The notes under the pieces were generated by a model. That model searched no databases. It saw only the letters and a list, made by a program, of their open reading frames with translations, and was not told the DNA's origin. Of a DNA stretch of 28,302 nt, positions 1 to 7,009 are shown piece after piece. Position 1 is the first letter of the stretch, and each line of letters begins with the position of its first letter. The translations under genes were made by a program, and so were the position numbers. The DNA lies in IMG/VR virus record IMGVR_UViG_3300043395_001300, positions 1-28,302 of that record. One strand, written 5' to 3'. The DNA comes from a virus.

Positions 1-2
1 AA

Positions 3-197
3 CAAACAGCAGTTATATGGTTAACAAACTATATGAAAGCAAATTTTCATTTGACTGATGAATCAATAGAAATATTTGAACAAGCCAAACAAATGGAAAA
101 AGAGCAGATAATGGAAGCATTCAAAATTGATGACAATGGACTTGGTAACGATGAATGGGCTGAACAATATTACAACGAAACTTATAATGAACACTAA
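3..197 (+). CDS. small hypothetical phage protein, 5' truncated
   Basis: An open frame runs in from the left edge and stops with TAA at 195-197, giving 64 visible residues. The frame starts at base 3; the true start is outside the window. The protein is soluble and mostly helical. It contains EQAKQMEKEQI and then the acidic stretch NDEWAEQYYNETY near its end. This pattern (QTAVxWL at the front, EQAKxMEKxQI in the middle, AEQYYNET at the end) is one I recognise from small uncharacterised proteins common in Bacteroidetes phages; no function is known to me. Its end overlaps the next gene by 11 bases, so the two are probably co-translated. Confidence 0.75.
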   Translation, partial: QTAVIWLTNYMKANFHLTDESIEIFEQAKQMEKEQIMEAFKIDDNGLGNDEWAEQYYNETYNEH

Positions 198-414
198 ATC
201 AAATAATATAAGACTGGCAATTGATTGGATCAATAATGAATTATCAATAGATAATAAATCGGTAAGTATTAATAATTGTATTTTAATCAATGACTTACAT
301 TATTTTTTAAAAGCACAATTGGAATTATTGCAATCTGATTTTGATATTTCAGTTAAAAGTGCATATCGTAGAATCAAAAAACTTAAAGACTATTTTAATG
401 AAATTAACAGATAA
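187..414 (+). CDS. hypothetical protein, 75 aa
   Basis: An ATG-started frame of 75 residues. An in-frame ATG exists further upstream (127), but it lies deep inside the preceding gene, so the start at 187, overlapping that gene by 11 bases, is preferred. The product is helical and ends with a basic segment (SAYRRIKKLKDYFNEINR). It shows no membrane segment and no motif I can name. Its 3' end overlaps the start of the DNA methyltransferase by 17 bases. Function unknown. Confidence 0.6.
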   Translation: MNTKSNNIRLAIDWINNELSIDNKSVSINNCILINDLHYFLKAQLELLQSDFDISVKSAYRRIKKLKDYFNEINR

Positions 415-1042
415 AATAGAAATTACCAATGAAAATAATATGGATTTAATGGCACGTTATCCTGATAATTACTTTGATTTAGCAATTGTTGATCCACCAT
501 ATGGTATTGATGTTACTAAAATGACTCTTGGTAATGGAAATAAAAAAGTAAATAGAGGTACTTCAAATTGGGACTCTAAAACTCCAAATCAAGAATATTT
601 TAATGAATTATTTAGAGTTTCTAAAAATCAAATTATATGGGGAGCAAATTATATGATTGATAAAATAAAAAAACCAAGTATGTGTTGGTTATTTTGGGAC
701 AAAGGAAATGGAGATAATGATTTTAGTGATGGAGAGTTAGCATGGACTTCTTTTGATAAAGCATTAAGAAAGTTTAAAAAGACTTGGGTAGGTGCTAATG
801 CGAAAGATTATTTTGGTAGAGTTCATGCTACTCAAAAACCTATTGATTTATATAAATGGATTTTAGATAAATATGCCAAAGAAAATGATAAAATACTTGA
901 TACACATTTAGGATCTGGAAGTATAGCAATAGCTTGTCACGATTATAACTTTGAACTGATTGCATGTGAATTAGATAAAGAATATTACGATAATGCAATT
1001 AAAAGAATACAAAATCATGTAGCACAACAAAAACTATTTTAA
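398..1042 (+). CDS. DNA methyltransferase, beta-class (N6-adenine or N4-cytosine)
   Basis: A 214-residue protein with DPPYG at residues 32-36 (motif IV, the catalytic site), TQKP (motif X region) near residue 148, and DTHLGSGS at 168-175 (motif I, which binds S-adenosylmethionine). Motif IV before motif I is the beta-class order. DPPY fits adenine N6 methylation best, but cytosine N4 cannot be excluded. The phrase IIWGANYM between them is also typical of the family. An upstream in-frame ATG at 341 lies inside the previous gene, so 398 was chosen. No restriction endonuclease is adjacent, so this looks like an orphan phage enzyme that protects the DNA from host restriction or marks it for regulation. 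The target sequence cannot be read from the protein. Confidence 0.9.
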   Translation: MKLTDKIEITNENNMDLMARYPDNYFDLAIVDPPYGIDVTKMTLGNGNKKVNRGTSNWDSKTPNQEYFNELFRVSKNQIIWGANYMIDKIKKPSMCWLFWDKGNGDNDFSDGELAWTSFDKALRKFKKTWVGANAKDYFGRVHATQKPIDLYKWILDKYAKENDKILDTHLGSGSIAIACHDYNFELIACELDKEYYDNAIKRIQNHVAQQKLF

Positions 1043-1043
1043 A

Positions 1044-1382
1044 ATGAAAAATCTTAATGACAAAACTATGGTGACTTATGTTGGATTAATAAATGCTTTA
1101 ATAGATATCATGGAAAATGATTTTTCTAAATCAGTATTTAATAAGCAACAGATTAAATTTAAAACTCAAAATCTATTAAGTGAGTTTAAGAAAATAGAAG
1201 ATAAATTATTTCCGCCTGGAGATCATGGTGAAGCCTCCACACAATATATTGATGCTGGAACTATTATGCTTAAATTCTTTAAGCTTGGCATGGAAATGAC
1301 AGAACTTGATAATCATAAGCAAGAAGGATTAAATACGCAGTTGAATATATTATTTAAAAATTATGGAATCAAATTTGAATAA
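1044..1382 (+). CDS. hypothetical protein, 112 aa
   Basis: It begins one base after the methyltransferase stop and encodes 112 residues. It is predicted to be largely helical and soluble, with a central PPGDHGEASTQYIDAG segment that breaks the helices. I do not recognise a family. Its codon use matches its neighbours, so it is very likely a real gene. One copy of the recurrent octamer GTGGAGGC (reverse strand, 1233-1240) lies in it, encoded as Ala-Ser-Thr with the locally rare codons GCC TCC. Confidence 0.7.
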   Translation: MKNLNDKTMVTYVGLINALIDIMENDFSKSVFNKQQIKFKTQNLLSEFKKIEDKLFPPGDHGEASTQYIDAGTIMLKFFKLGMEMTELDNHKQEGLNTQLNILFKNYGIKFE

Positions 1383-1408
1383 TCAAAAAAATTATTTATA
1401 ATTTTACA
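1374..1408 (+). promoter_or_regulatory. candidate Bacteroidetes-type promoter
   Basis: TTTG at 1374-1377 is followed, after 21 bases, by TAATTTTACA at 1399-1408. The known Bacteroidetes consensus is TTTG around -33 and TAnnTTTG around -7 with a similar spacing. Here the -7 element has TTTA in place of TTTG. It lies in the 40-base gap before the DUF3310 gene, which would give a leader of only about 10 bases. The same TAnnTTTACA occurs in two other intergenic gaps. Confidence 0.4.
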
Positions 1409-1422
1409 TAAAATTAAATCTA

Positions 1423-1689
1423 ATGGAAGATACACCGGACTACGATAAGGAACTTGAAGAATTAGCAGATTTTGATATGAGTATTGAAATGGTAAACCAT
1501 CCAAATCATTATCAAGGTCAAGGATTAGAAGCAATTGATGTAATTGAATCATTTAATTTAGGATTCAATATTGGTAATGTTATCAAATATCTTTTAAGAG
1601 CAGGAAAAAAAGGATTATACATTCAAGATTTGCAAAAGGCTCAATGGTATTTAAACAGAGAAATTTCAAAGGTTAATAAATACGAGTAG
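1423..1689 (+). CDS. DUF3310 family protein
   Basis: An 88-residue protein carrying the DUF3310 signature: VNHPNHYQ, then EAIDVIESFNLGFNIGNVIKYLLRA, then DLQKAQWYLNREI (residues about 25-83; shown here in pieces). The family is widespread in phages as a small single-domain protein or as a fusion partner of nucleotide-metabolism proteins; its biochemical role is not settled. The first 24 residues are acidic and variable. It stands alone between a candidate promoter at 1374-1408 and a strong terminator at 1700-1731, so it may have its own transcript. Confidence 0.85.
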   Translation: MEDTPDYDKELEELADFDMSIEMVNHPNHYQGQGLEAIDVIESFNLGFNIGNVIKYLLRAGKKGLYIQDLQKAQWYLNREISKVNKYE

Positions 1690-1699
1690 ATTCATTAAT

Positions 1700-1731
1700 A
1701 ATAGCCATAGCATTTAGTTGTGGCTATTTTT
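1700..1731 (+). terminator. rho-independent terminator after the DUF3310 gene
   Basis: A perfect 8-bp stem, AATAGCCA at 1700-1707 with TGGCTATT at 1721-1728, has a 13-base loop and runs into TTTTT. It sits between the DUF3310 stop (1689) and the next start (1737), and closes the first block. Confidence 0.8.
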
Positions 1732-1736
1732 GTTGC

Positions 1737-2255
1737 ATGAAAACAAGACAAGAAATTATTGCTGATTTATATATTTCGAAAGAAGTAAAAAATACCTTGT
1801 CAAAAATGCAACCTGCTTCAATTCGTGAGGATTTAAAGCAAGAAATATTTTTAATACTTTGCAATCTATCTGAAGAAAAGTTCTGGAATTTAGTCAATAA
1901 CAATGCGTTAAAATTTTGGTTTGCCAGAACAATGCTAAATTTAATTTACCAGTCAAGACCAAGTGAATCATTTTTTAAGAACTTTAGAGCCAAATTTGAA
2001 TGCCTTGATGATTTTAATTTATTACCAGATACATTAGGCGAATCAGATGATAATAAAGAAGTAATAGAGCAAACATTAATTAAACTTGAAAATTCAGTTA
2101 ATGAATTGCATTGGTATGAAAAAGGAATACTTGAAATTTATATTGATTGCAAGATGAATCAAAAAAAGGTATCAAGAGAAACAAAGATACCTTATATGTC
2201 AATTGTAAGAACTATTACTACAATTAAAGATAAAATTAAAAACGATTTAAAATGA
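1737..2255 (+). CDS. sigma-factor-like helix-turn-helix protein
   Basis: A 172-residue protein, fully helical in character. The C-terminal 45 residues (YEKGILEIYIDCKMNQKKVS, then TKIPYMSIVRTI) have the form of a sigma region-4 type helix-turn-helix: a helix, a turn around SRETKIP, and a recognition helix. The middle (FWFARTMLNLIYQSRPSESF) resembles the sigma region-2-like part of short phage sigma-like proteins in Bacteroidetes phages. It directly follows a terminator, and the ATG at 1737 is only six bases after the T run. It may direct host RNA polymerase to late phage genes. The family assignment is by pattern only. It could instead be a different HTH regulator that does not bind RNA polymerase. 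Confidence 0.6.
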   Translation: MKTRQEIIADLYISKEVKNTLSKMQPASIREDLKQEIFLILCNLSEEKFWNLVNNNALKFWFARTMLNLIYQSRPSESFFKNFRAKFECLDDFNLLPDTLGESDDNKEVIEQTLIKLENSVNELHWYEKGILEIYIDCKMNQKKVSRETKIPYMSIVRTITTIKDKIKNDLK

Positions 2256-2473
2256 TATACTTTTTAGCATCAATTGCTTTTGTATTGTTTTGGGAAATGA
2301 ATCATTTATGGCATCCATATTTGAAGTTTAAGCCATTTAATTGCGTTCCTTGTCTATCAGTATGGGTAGCATTATTATTGTGCTTTATAAATAAAGAAAT
2401 TGTAGAAGTTATTTTTTATTGCTTTAGTGCTGGAGTAATAGCACCATTGCTTAAACATTGGTTAAAGTTATGA
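2252..2473 (+). CDS. small membrane protein with NCVPC motif
   Basis: A 73-residue protein with two or three hydrophobic segments: residues 1-16 (MIYFLASIAFVLFWEM), about 33-48 (CLSVWVALLLCFI) and 53-68. Between the first two lies KPFNCVPCLSVW, a Cys-x-x-Cys pair close to a membrane segment. This resembles the K-P-[FL]-x-C-x-x-C-x-S-[VF]-W pattern of small DUF1360-like phage membrane proteins, whose role is unknown. It overlaps the preceding gene by four bases (ATGA-type) and the next one likewise. Confidence 0.65.
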   Translation: MIYFLASIAFVLFWEMNHLWHPYLKFKPFNCVPCLSVWVALLLCFINKEIVEVIFYCFSAGVIAPLLKHWLKL

Positions 2474-2697
2474 CAGTTGAAGAACTTAAATTTATAGAAG
2501 ACAATATTGAAAATTTCGCTGCAATCAATGATGGATATTGTAAGCACATGGATCATAATATTTTAGGTGCTTATGAAAGCATTTATAGAAGCAATCTGGA
2601 TAAACATTTTGTACTTACCAAATGGTGTGGACATTGCGTATTTGATATGATGCTACGATTAAGAAACTATTACGAAGAAAATAAACCTAAAAAATAA
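2470..2697 (+). CDS. small protein with WCGHC motif
   Basis: A 75-residue soluble protein. A TTG four codons upstream (2458) could also open the frame, but the ATG at 2470 overlaps the preceding stop as ATGA, which is the coupling used throughout this genome. The C-terminal half contains KWCGHCVFDMMLRLRNYYEE, with a Cys-Gly-His-Cys group that could bind a metal or be redox active. An extra Cys (GYCKHMDHN) may complete a metal site. I know of similar small unnamed proteins in Bacteroidetes phages but no function. Confidence 0.65.
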   Translation: MTVEELKFIEDNIENFAAINDGYCKHMDHNILGAYESIYRSNLDKHFVLTKWCGHCVFDMMLRLRNYYEENKPKK

Positions 2698-3707
2698 TGA
2701 GAATACTTGCAGTTGGTGATCGTAGTTCTGGTGTAACTTACCATCGTTTGGCATTACCATTGTCAATCATGAAAAAGGATTATTGTTTAATTACTGATGT
2801 TATAAGCGAAGAATTATTAAAAGAAAAGCAATTTGACATTGTAGTTATTAATCGTTTTTATAATAATGAGCCATTGCAAACAATCATGGAGTGGAGGCAA
2901 AAGTATGGCTTCAAACTTATTGTTGATATTGATGATTATTGGGTTTTGTATGAGCAACATCCATCACAGAACGCTTATCGAAAACTTGGAATTACTGGAG
3001 TAATTACTTCTTACATTCGAATGGCAGATTTAGTTACTTGTACGCATAATCGTTTAGCTTTAGAAATTAAAAAAATTAATCCAGAGGTATACGTTTTACC
3101 TAATGGATTACCATTTGATAAAGACCAATTCATAGATACTAAATTAGATCACGACAAAGTAAACATTGTACATACTGGTTCAATCATGCACTTTGCAGAT
3201 ATTAAGCAAATCAAAAGTGATATGGTTAAGCTTTCTAAATCAAAAGCATTTGTGGAGGCATCAAGAATGGTAGTTTGTGGATGGCATGATTATAACGATT
3301 GGCATTGGAAACAAATTGCAGATATTTTAACTGCTAAACAAAAGCTTGATTACCAAGTATTGAATCATTTACCAGTTGAATCGTATATGAATTTTTACAA
3401 TGAAGCTGATATATTGATAGTGCCATTATTAGATAACAAATTCAATAGAATGAAATCTAATTTAAAAGCTTTAGAAGCAGGTGCTAAACGTATACCTATT
3501 ATGACTTATAAAAAGCCACCATACGATGATATACCAACTTGTTTCTTTGTTGATGATTGGGAGAAAGATTTAAAACGTATGGCATTTTCAAAGCAAATGC
3601 GTGTTGATTTTGGAGAAGCAAATGCTGAATACGTTCGTAAGCATTATGATATTTTCAAAATTAATGAAGAAAGGTATGCTATTTATAATAAACTAATAAG
3701 CAAATAA
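2697..3707 (+). CDS. GT-B fold glycosyltransferase
   Basis: A 336-residue protein. The N-terminal domain begins MRILAVGDRSSGVTYHRLAL, a phage variant of the nucleotide-sugar transferase opening, and contains VDIDDYW. The second domain has VLPNGLPFD, VHTGSIMHFADI (start of the C-terminal Rossmann domain), MVVCGWHDY, and then NEADILIVPLLDNKFNRMKS followed by NLKALEAGA. This is the E(x7)E-like donor-site region typical of GT-B family enzymes related to GT4, with FNRMKSNLKALEAG as its most diagnostic part. It transfers a sugar to an unknown acceptor, perhaps phage DNA, a virion protein or a host surface glycan. It heads a cassette with an HAD-type hydrolase and a small-molecule methyltransferase, and its start overlaps the preceding stop (TAATG). 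Confidence 0.85.
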   Translation: MRILAVGDRSSGVTYHRLALPLSIMKKDYCLITDVISEELLKEKQFDIVVINRFYNNEPLQTIMEWRQKYGFKLIVDIDDYWVLYEQHPSQNAYRKLGITGVITSYIRMADLVTCTHNRLALEIKKINPEVYVLPNGLPFDKDQFIDTKLDHDKVNIVHTGSIMHFADIKQIKSDMVKLSKSKAFVEASRMVVCGWHDYNDWHWKQIADILTAKQKLDYQVLNHLPVESYMNFYNEADILIVPLLDNKFNRMKSNLKALEAGAKRIPIMTYKKPPYDDIPTCFFVDDWEKDLKRMAFSKQMRVDFGEANAEYVRKHYDIFKINEERYAIYNKLISK

Positions 3708-3709
3708 TT

Positions 3710-4141
3710 ATGCCAGTAATAAAGTGTAACAACGGAAAATGGAGAATCGGTAGTGGCGATTGTATTTACGATACAGAAGAAAAAGCAATAGAAGTTTACC
3801 AAGCTATTTTAGCAGGTGGTGAATTTGTCGTAGATTCTCGCAAAGTTTCGTTTGATTTTGATGATACACTTTCAACTCAAAAAGGTCAAGATATAGCTTT
3901 ACGTTTAAAAAGAGAAGGTAAAACTTTATATATCATTACTCGTAGACAATCATCAATGAGTGGTGAAGTGTTTAAAGTAGCTGATAAGATTGGTATTCCA
4001 CATTCGAGAGTTTATTTTACAAATGGTAAAATGAAATGGGAAACAATTAAACGATTAAATATTGGCATTCATTACGATAATAATCAAGATGAAATTGATT
4101 TAATAAACAAAAACACACAATGCCGAGCGATAAAGTTTTAG
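3710..4141 (+). CDS. HAD-like hydrolase with N-terminal KWRIGSG domain
   Basis: A 143-residue two-part protein. Residues 1-37 form a small domain (IKCNNGKWRIGSGDCIYDTE, then EKAIEVYQAIL) that I have seen at the front of other phage proteins. Residues 45-143 look like a compact HAD phosphatase: VSFDFDDTL at 46-54 supplies the catalytic Asp49 and Asp51 (DxDxT), IITRR supplies motif II Thr, GKMKWETIKR a Lys for motif III, and HYDNNQDEID a late acidic motif IV. There is no cap insertion, so a phosphorylated sugar, nucleotide or protein substrate could fit. It lies between a glycosyltransferase and a methyltransferase, so a role in sugar-precursor handling is plausible but inferred. Its end overlaps the next gene by 22 bases. 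Confidence 0.7.
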   Translation: MPVIKCNNGKWRIGSGDCIYDTEEKAIEVYQAILAGGEFVVDSRKVSFDFDDTLSTQKGQDIALRLKREGKTLYIITRRQSSMSGEVFKVADKIGIPHSRVYFTNGKMKWETIKRLNIGIHYDNNQDEIDLINKNTQCRAIKF

Positions 4142-4680
4142 TAGCAACAGATAAAGAGTTTTTTTATCATGAGGTATCTACTGGTGTAACACCGGAGAAC
4201 ACGAACTATTATAACTTAATGGATAATGTGGCACAAAATATTTCATTACTTGCCAAAGATGTTATTGAAATTGGTGCAGGAATGGGAACACTTGGGGAAT
4301 GTTTATTAAAAAGAAATTGTTCTTATTATGGTATTGAACCAAATATTTATCATCGACAATTTGCGTTAAATAGAAACGTTGAATTACATGATTTAGGTGA
4401 TTATCCTTCAAAGTGTGATTTGATTGCCACGATTGAAGTATTTGAGCATTTAACTGATAGACAAATAAACGATTATATGTCAAGTATTGAAGCAAGATAT
4501 TTATATTTTTCTTCAACACCATATCACACAACACCAGAGTTTGATGCTTGGTGGGGACACATCAATATCAAACAAGAAGAAGAATGGATTTCATTGTTTA
4601 GCAAATTTGGTTACAAACTAATTGCAAAGCCAATGATGCCTACTGAATGGACTTTAGTTTTTGAACATGAAACCATATAA
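4120..4680 (+). CDS. class I SAM-dependent methyltransferase (small-molecule type)
   Basis: A 186-residue protein with VIEIGAGMGTLGECLL near residues 46-61, the glycine-rich SAM-binding motif I, then YYGIEPNIYHRQFA (acidic end of strand 2), CDLIATIEVFEHL (motif for strand 4, as in methyltransferases of the Methyltransf_11/23 type), and a C-terminal WWGHINIKQEEEW. There is no DPPY, so it is not a DNA amino-methyltransferase. The substrate is probably a sugar, lipid or other small molecule. It overlaps the HAD-like gene by 22 bases and the terminase small subunit by 14 bases, which ties the cassette to the packaging operon. Confidence 0.85.
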   Translation: MPSDKVLVATDKEFFYHEVSTGVTPENTNYYNLMDNVAQNISLLAKDVIEIGAGMGTLGECLLKRNCSYYGIEPNIYHRQFALNRNVELHDLGDYPSKCDLIATIEVFEHLTDRQINDYMSSIEARYLYFSSTPYHTTPEFDAWWGHINIKQEEEWISLFSKFGYKLIAKPMMPTEWTLVFEHETI

Positions 4681-5095
4681 AAATATTGACCATGAAGAAA
4701 TGATGCAATGGGCAGAAAAGTACATTGATCATTGCCTTGAATCTACTAAAGAAGTTGCAACTGCAGGTGGTGTTAAAACAATTCGTGAAAGACATTTACC
4801 TACAATCAGTTATTTTCTTTTAATTTGGCTACCAAGACAAGGTCAACACTTATACAAACGAACTGCTTACTATTACGCATTAAAAGATGATAAGAATCCT
4901 AATCATCAATTAGTAAAAGAAATAGATGAAATGTTTCGTGCATTAGCAGCAGACATTGTAGCCAACGAAGGTAAAGGTGCGTTTTACGCAAAGAATCTTC
5001 TTGGATGGACTGACAAACAACAAACCGATGGTAAACAAGAGATAGTTGTTACCTATGAGCAAAAAGATACAAATCAAACTTCCGAAGGAACATAG
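4667..5095 (+). CDS. terS: terminase small subunit (putative)
   Basis: A 142-residue protein directly before and overlapping the large terminase. The ATG at 4667 is preferred to the TTG at 4661. The N-terminal part is helical (about residues 8-75) and would hold the DNA-recognition helices. The C-terminal part contains AADIVANEGKGAFYAKNLLG followed by WTDKQQTDGKQEI, a pattern I know from small terminase subunits of Bacteroidetes phages (ending with a xFxLKNxxGWxDKxE-like motif). It would bind the packaging site and load the motor. The assignment rests on the motif and the position. Confidence 0.75.
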   Translation: MKPYKNIDHEEMMQWAEKYIDHCLESTKEVATAGGVKTIRERHLPTISYFLLIWLPRQGQHLYKRTAYYYALKDDKNPNHQLVKEIDEMFRALAADIVANEGKGAFYAKNLLGWTDKQQTDGKQEIVVTYEQKDTNQTSEGT

Positions 5096-6230
5096 TGGGC
5101 AATTACAAATCCTAAATGAAGCTAAACGTTTTAATGTAGTAGATTGTGGTCGTAGATGGGGTAAATCCGTTATGGCTACTAATCTATTGGCTAATTGTGC
5201 AATAAAAGGATTACCTGCAGGTTATTTCACACCAACCTACAAACTTCTAAACGAAACATTCAATAATTTATTGCTGATTCTTGATCCTATTATTAAACGT
5301 AAAAATGATAATCAATTTATTGAACTTATTACTGGTGGTAAGATTGAATTTTGGTCATTAGAAAATGAATTAGCAGGTCGTTCAAGAAAATATCAATTAC
5401 TTATAGTAGATGAAGCTTCATTTACAAAGAATCTTTGGCAACGATGGACTGAATCACTTCGAGCAACATTGTCAGATTTGCGTGGTGATGCTTGGTTTTT
5501 TTCAACACCAAAAGGGAAAAATGATTTTTACAAATTATATGTTCGTGGCTTAAATCAAGAAAATGGATGGATGGCATGGAAAATGCCTACATCTACAAAT
5601 CCATTTATACATCCAGATGAAATTGAAGATGCTAAACGAGATATGCCGTTTGATGCTTTTGCTCAAGAATACATGGCAGAGTTCAATGAAAATGCGAGTA
5701 ATCCATTCGGTAGAGATAATATTGAAAAATGTATTAAACCTTTGAGTTTAAATGCAACTCAATGTTTTGGCATAGATTTGGCTAAATCAAGCGACTGGAC
5801 TGTTATCATTGGACTTGATGCGTTTGGCGATGTCTCTTATTTTGATAGATTTCAAAATGATTGGGGAACTACAATGGCAAAAATTAAAGCTTTGCCAAGA
5901 TTGCCAATGTTGATAGATTCTACTGGTGTTGGCGATCCAATCGTAGAACAACTTCAAACAAGTGGTCTTGATGTGGAGGCATTCAAATTTACTTCTACTT
6001 CAAAGCAAGAATTAATGAAAGGTTTACAAGTTGCTATTCAACAAGGAACTATTGGCTACCCAGAAGGAATAATCGTTAATGAACTTGATGTATTTGAGTT
6101 TCAATATAGCGTTAATGGTGTTAAATATTCTGCACCAAATGGATTTCATGATGATGCAGTTATGGCTTTAGCTTTAGCAAATCGTAAGAAAGTTTTCAAT
6201 GTTGGTAGTGGCAGATATTCTTTTAGTTAA
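5055..6230 (+). CDS. terL: terminase large subunit
   Basis: A 391-residue packaging motor. ATPase domain: CGRRWGKS at residues 31-38 (Walker A variant), LLIVDEAS at 115-122 (Walker B with Asp119-Glu120), and FFSTPKG at 148-154 (coupling motif). Nuclease domain with RNase H fold: FGIDLAKSSDWT from about residue 238 (first catalytic Asp241), MLIDSTGVGD (second acidic site), and GFHDDAVMALALA from 363 (third acidic cluster, Asp366-Asp367). All key residues are present. The start chosen is the ATG at 5055, inside the end of the small subunit. A TTG at 5046 is possible but less likely. Confidence 0.97.
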   Translation: MSKKIQIKLPKEHSGQLQILNEAKRFNVVDCGRRWGKSVMATNLLANCAIKGLPAGYFTPTYKLLNETFNNLLLILDPIIKRKNDNQFIELITGGKIEFWSLENELAGRSRKYQLLIVDEASFTKNLWQRWTESLRATLSDLRGDAWFFSTPKGKNDFYKLYVRGLNQENGWMAWKMPTSTNPFIHPDEIEDAKRDMPFDAFAQEYMAEFNENASNPFGRDNIEKCIKPLSLNATQCFGIDLAKSSDWTVIIGLDAFGDVSYFDRFQNDWGTTMAKIKALPRLPMLIDSTGVGDPIVEQLQTSGLDVEAFKFTSTSKQELMKGLQVAIQQGTIGYPEGIIVNELDVFEFQYSVNGVKYSAPNGFHDDAVMALALANRKKVFNVGSGRYSFS

Positions 6231-6245
6231 AATTACTATTTATAT

Positions 6246-6902
6246 ATGATGACATGGAATGATATTAGTGTGTGGCAATGGCAACAATTACAAATGTTGC
6301 ACCTTAAAAAAGATGCTGATTCTACTGATTTAGATTTAGCAGTTAAGGCATTGTGCATACTAAAAAATTATAGCGAAGAAGAAGTTGATTCTTTTTCTTT
6401 AGAACGTTTAAGGGTTGAATTAAAATCAATTGATTTTTTTACAAACTCACAACCAGAGCCAAAACCAGTTGATGTCATCAAGGTTAATGGTAGAAGGTAT
6501 CGTTGTATTTATGACATTAGAAATTTACCAACTGCTCGATATTTAGAAACAAAGTATTTTGCAAATGATGTAGTTTTTAATTTACATCGAATAGGTGCTT
6601 CAATGGTTTCTCCTATTAAATTTACTTGGAGGGGTTTTAAGGTTTGCAACTATGATGCTTCTAAACATGAGGATTATGCAAATGATTTATTAGAAGCAAA
6701 ATTTGTTGAAGTTTATGGTTCGGTGGTTTTTTTTTGTCAAGTATTCAAGAACTCGATCGAAAGTTCAAAGGATTATTTGATGAAGGAAATACAGAAGAAT
6801 CCACAGATGAAGCAAGTAGAGAAGTTGGTGGAAATTTTATGGCAAAATTTGGATGGATTTACCAAGCTACCATCGTTGCCGAGCATGAAAAAATTAAGTT
6901 AG
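6246..6902 (+). CDS. tail assembly chaperone, zero-frame product
   Basis: It follows terL by 15 bases. Two ATGs are adjacent (6246, 6249). The zero frame gives 218 residues. The N-terminal 160 residues (WNDISVWQWQQLQML, then VNGRRYRCIYDIRNLPTARY, then YDASKHEDYANDLLEAKF) are of a type I know from Bacteroidetes phages at the tail-chaperone position. After a run of nine T (6727-6735) the zero frame continues for 55 codons to TAG at 6902, but third codon positions there are unusually G/C-rich, unlike the rest of the genome. The same stretch read in -1 looks like normal coding DNA. The short product probably corresponds to lambda gpG and the shifted one (254 residues, 6246-7009) to gpGT. Confidence 0.8.
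   Translation: MMTWNDISVWQWQQLQMLHLKKDADSTDLDLAVKALCILKNYSEEEVDSFSLERLRVELKSIDFFTNSQPEPKPVDVIKVNGRRYRCIYDIRNLPTARYLETKYFANDVVFNLHRIGASMVSPIKFTWRGFKVCNYDASKHEDYANDLLEAKFVEVYGSVVFFCQVFKNSIESSKDYLMKEIQKNPQMKQVEKLVEILWQNLDGFTKLPSLPSMKKLS
6727..6735 (+). other. T9 slippery run, -1 frameshift or transcriptional slippage site
   Basis: Nine T in a row, read in the zero frame as GTT TTT TTT TGT. The heptamer T TTT TTT (6728-6734) fits the X XXY YYZ rule, so tandem slippage by -1 continues as TTG TCA AGT. RNA polymerase slippage on T9 adding one base would give the same product. A miscounted T in the assembly is the trivial alternative. Confidence 0.7.
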
Positions 6903-7009
6903 ATGAAGTTTATCAATTACCAACTATTCAATTTTTGAATGATTTGAGTTATTTGAAAGCTAAAAGTGCTTATGAAAGTGATCAAATAAAGAAGTTAAAG
7001 AATGGATAA
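6734..7009 (+). CDS. tail assembly chaperone, -1 frame extension (gpT-like)
   Basis: This 91-codon frame opens at the T9 run and is -1 to the upstream chaperone gene. It has no convincing start of its own at the 5' end (only TTG at 6734), so it is best read as a C-terminal extension made by a shift on the T run. It has an acidic linker (DEGNTEESTDEASREV), then a helical part (MAKFGWIYQATIVAEHEKIK, then LDEVYQLPTIQFLNDLSYLKA). Third positions are A/T-rich from the first codons after the T run, as in ordinary genes here, which argues that the whole frame is translated. An alternative is internal initiation at the ATG at 6839, giving a 56-residue protein. Confidence 0.75.
   Translation: MSSIQELDRKFKGLFDEGNTEESTDEASREVGGNFMAKFGWIYQATIVAEHEKIKLDEVYQLPTIQFLNDLSYLKAKSAYESDQIKKLKNG

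Noticed and set aside
5563-5745. 60-codon frame inside the large terminase gene, likewise 8794-8994 and 16462-16650
   Set aside because: Out-of-frame shadows with no start context, inside genes whose own frame carries all catalytic or family motifs.
6246-7009. Reading the T9 region as a broken gene (pseudogene)
   Set aside because: Tail chaperone genes normally use a shift at this place, and both sides have healthy coding character.
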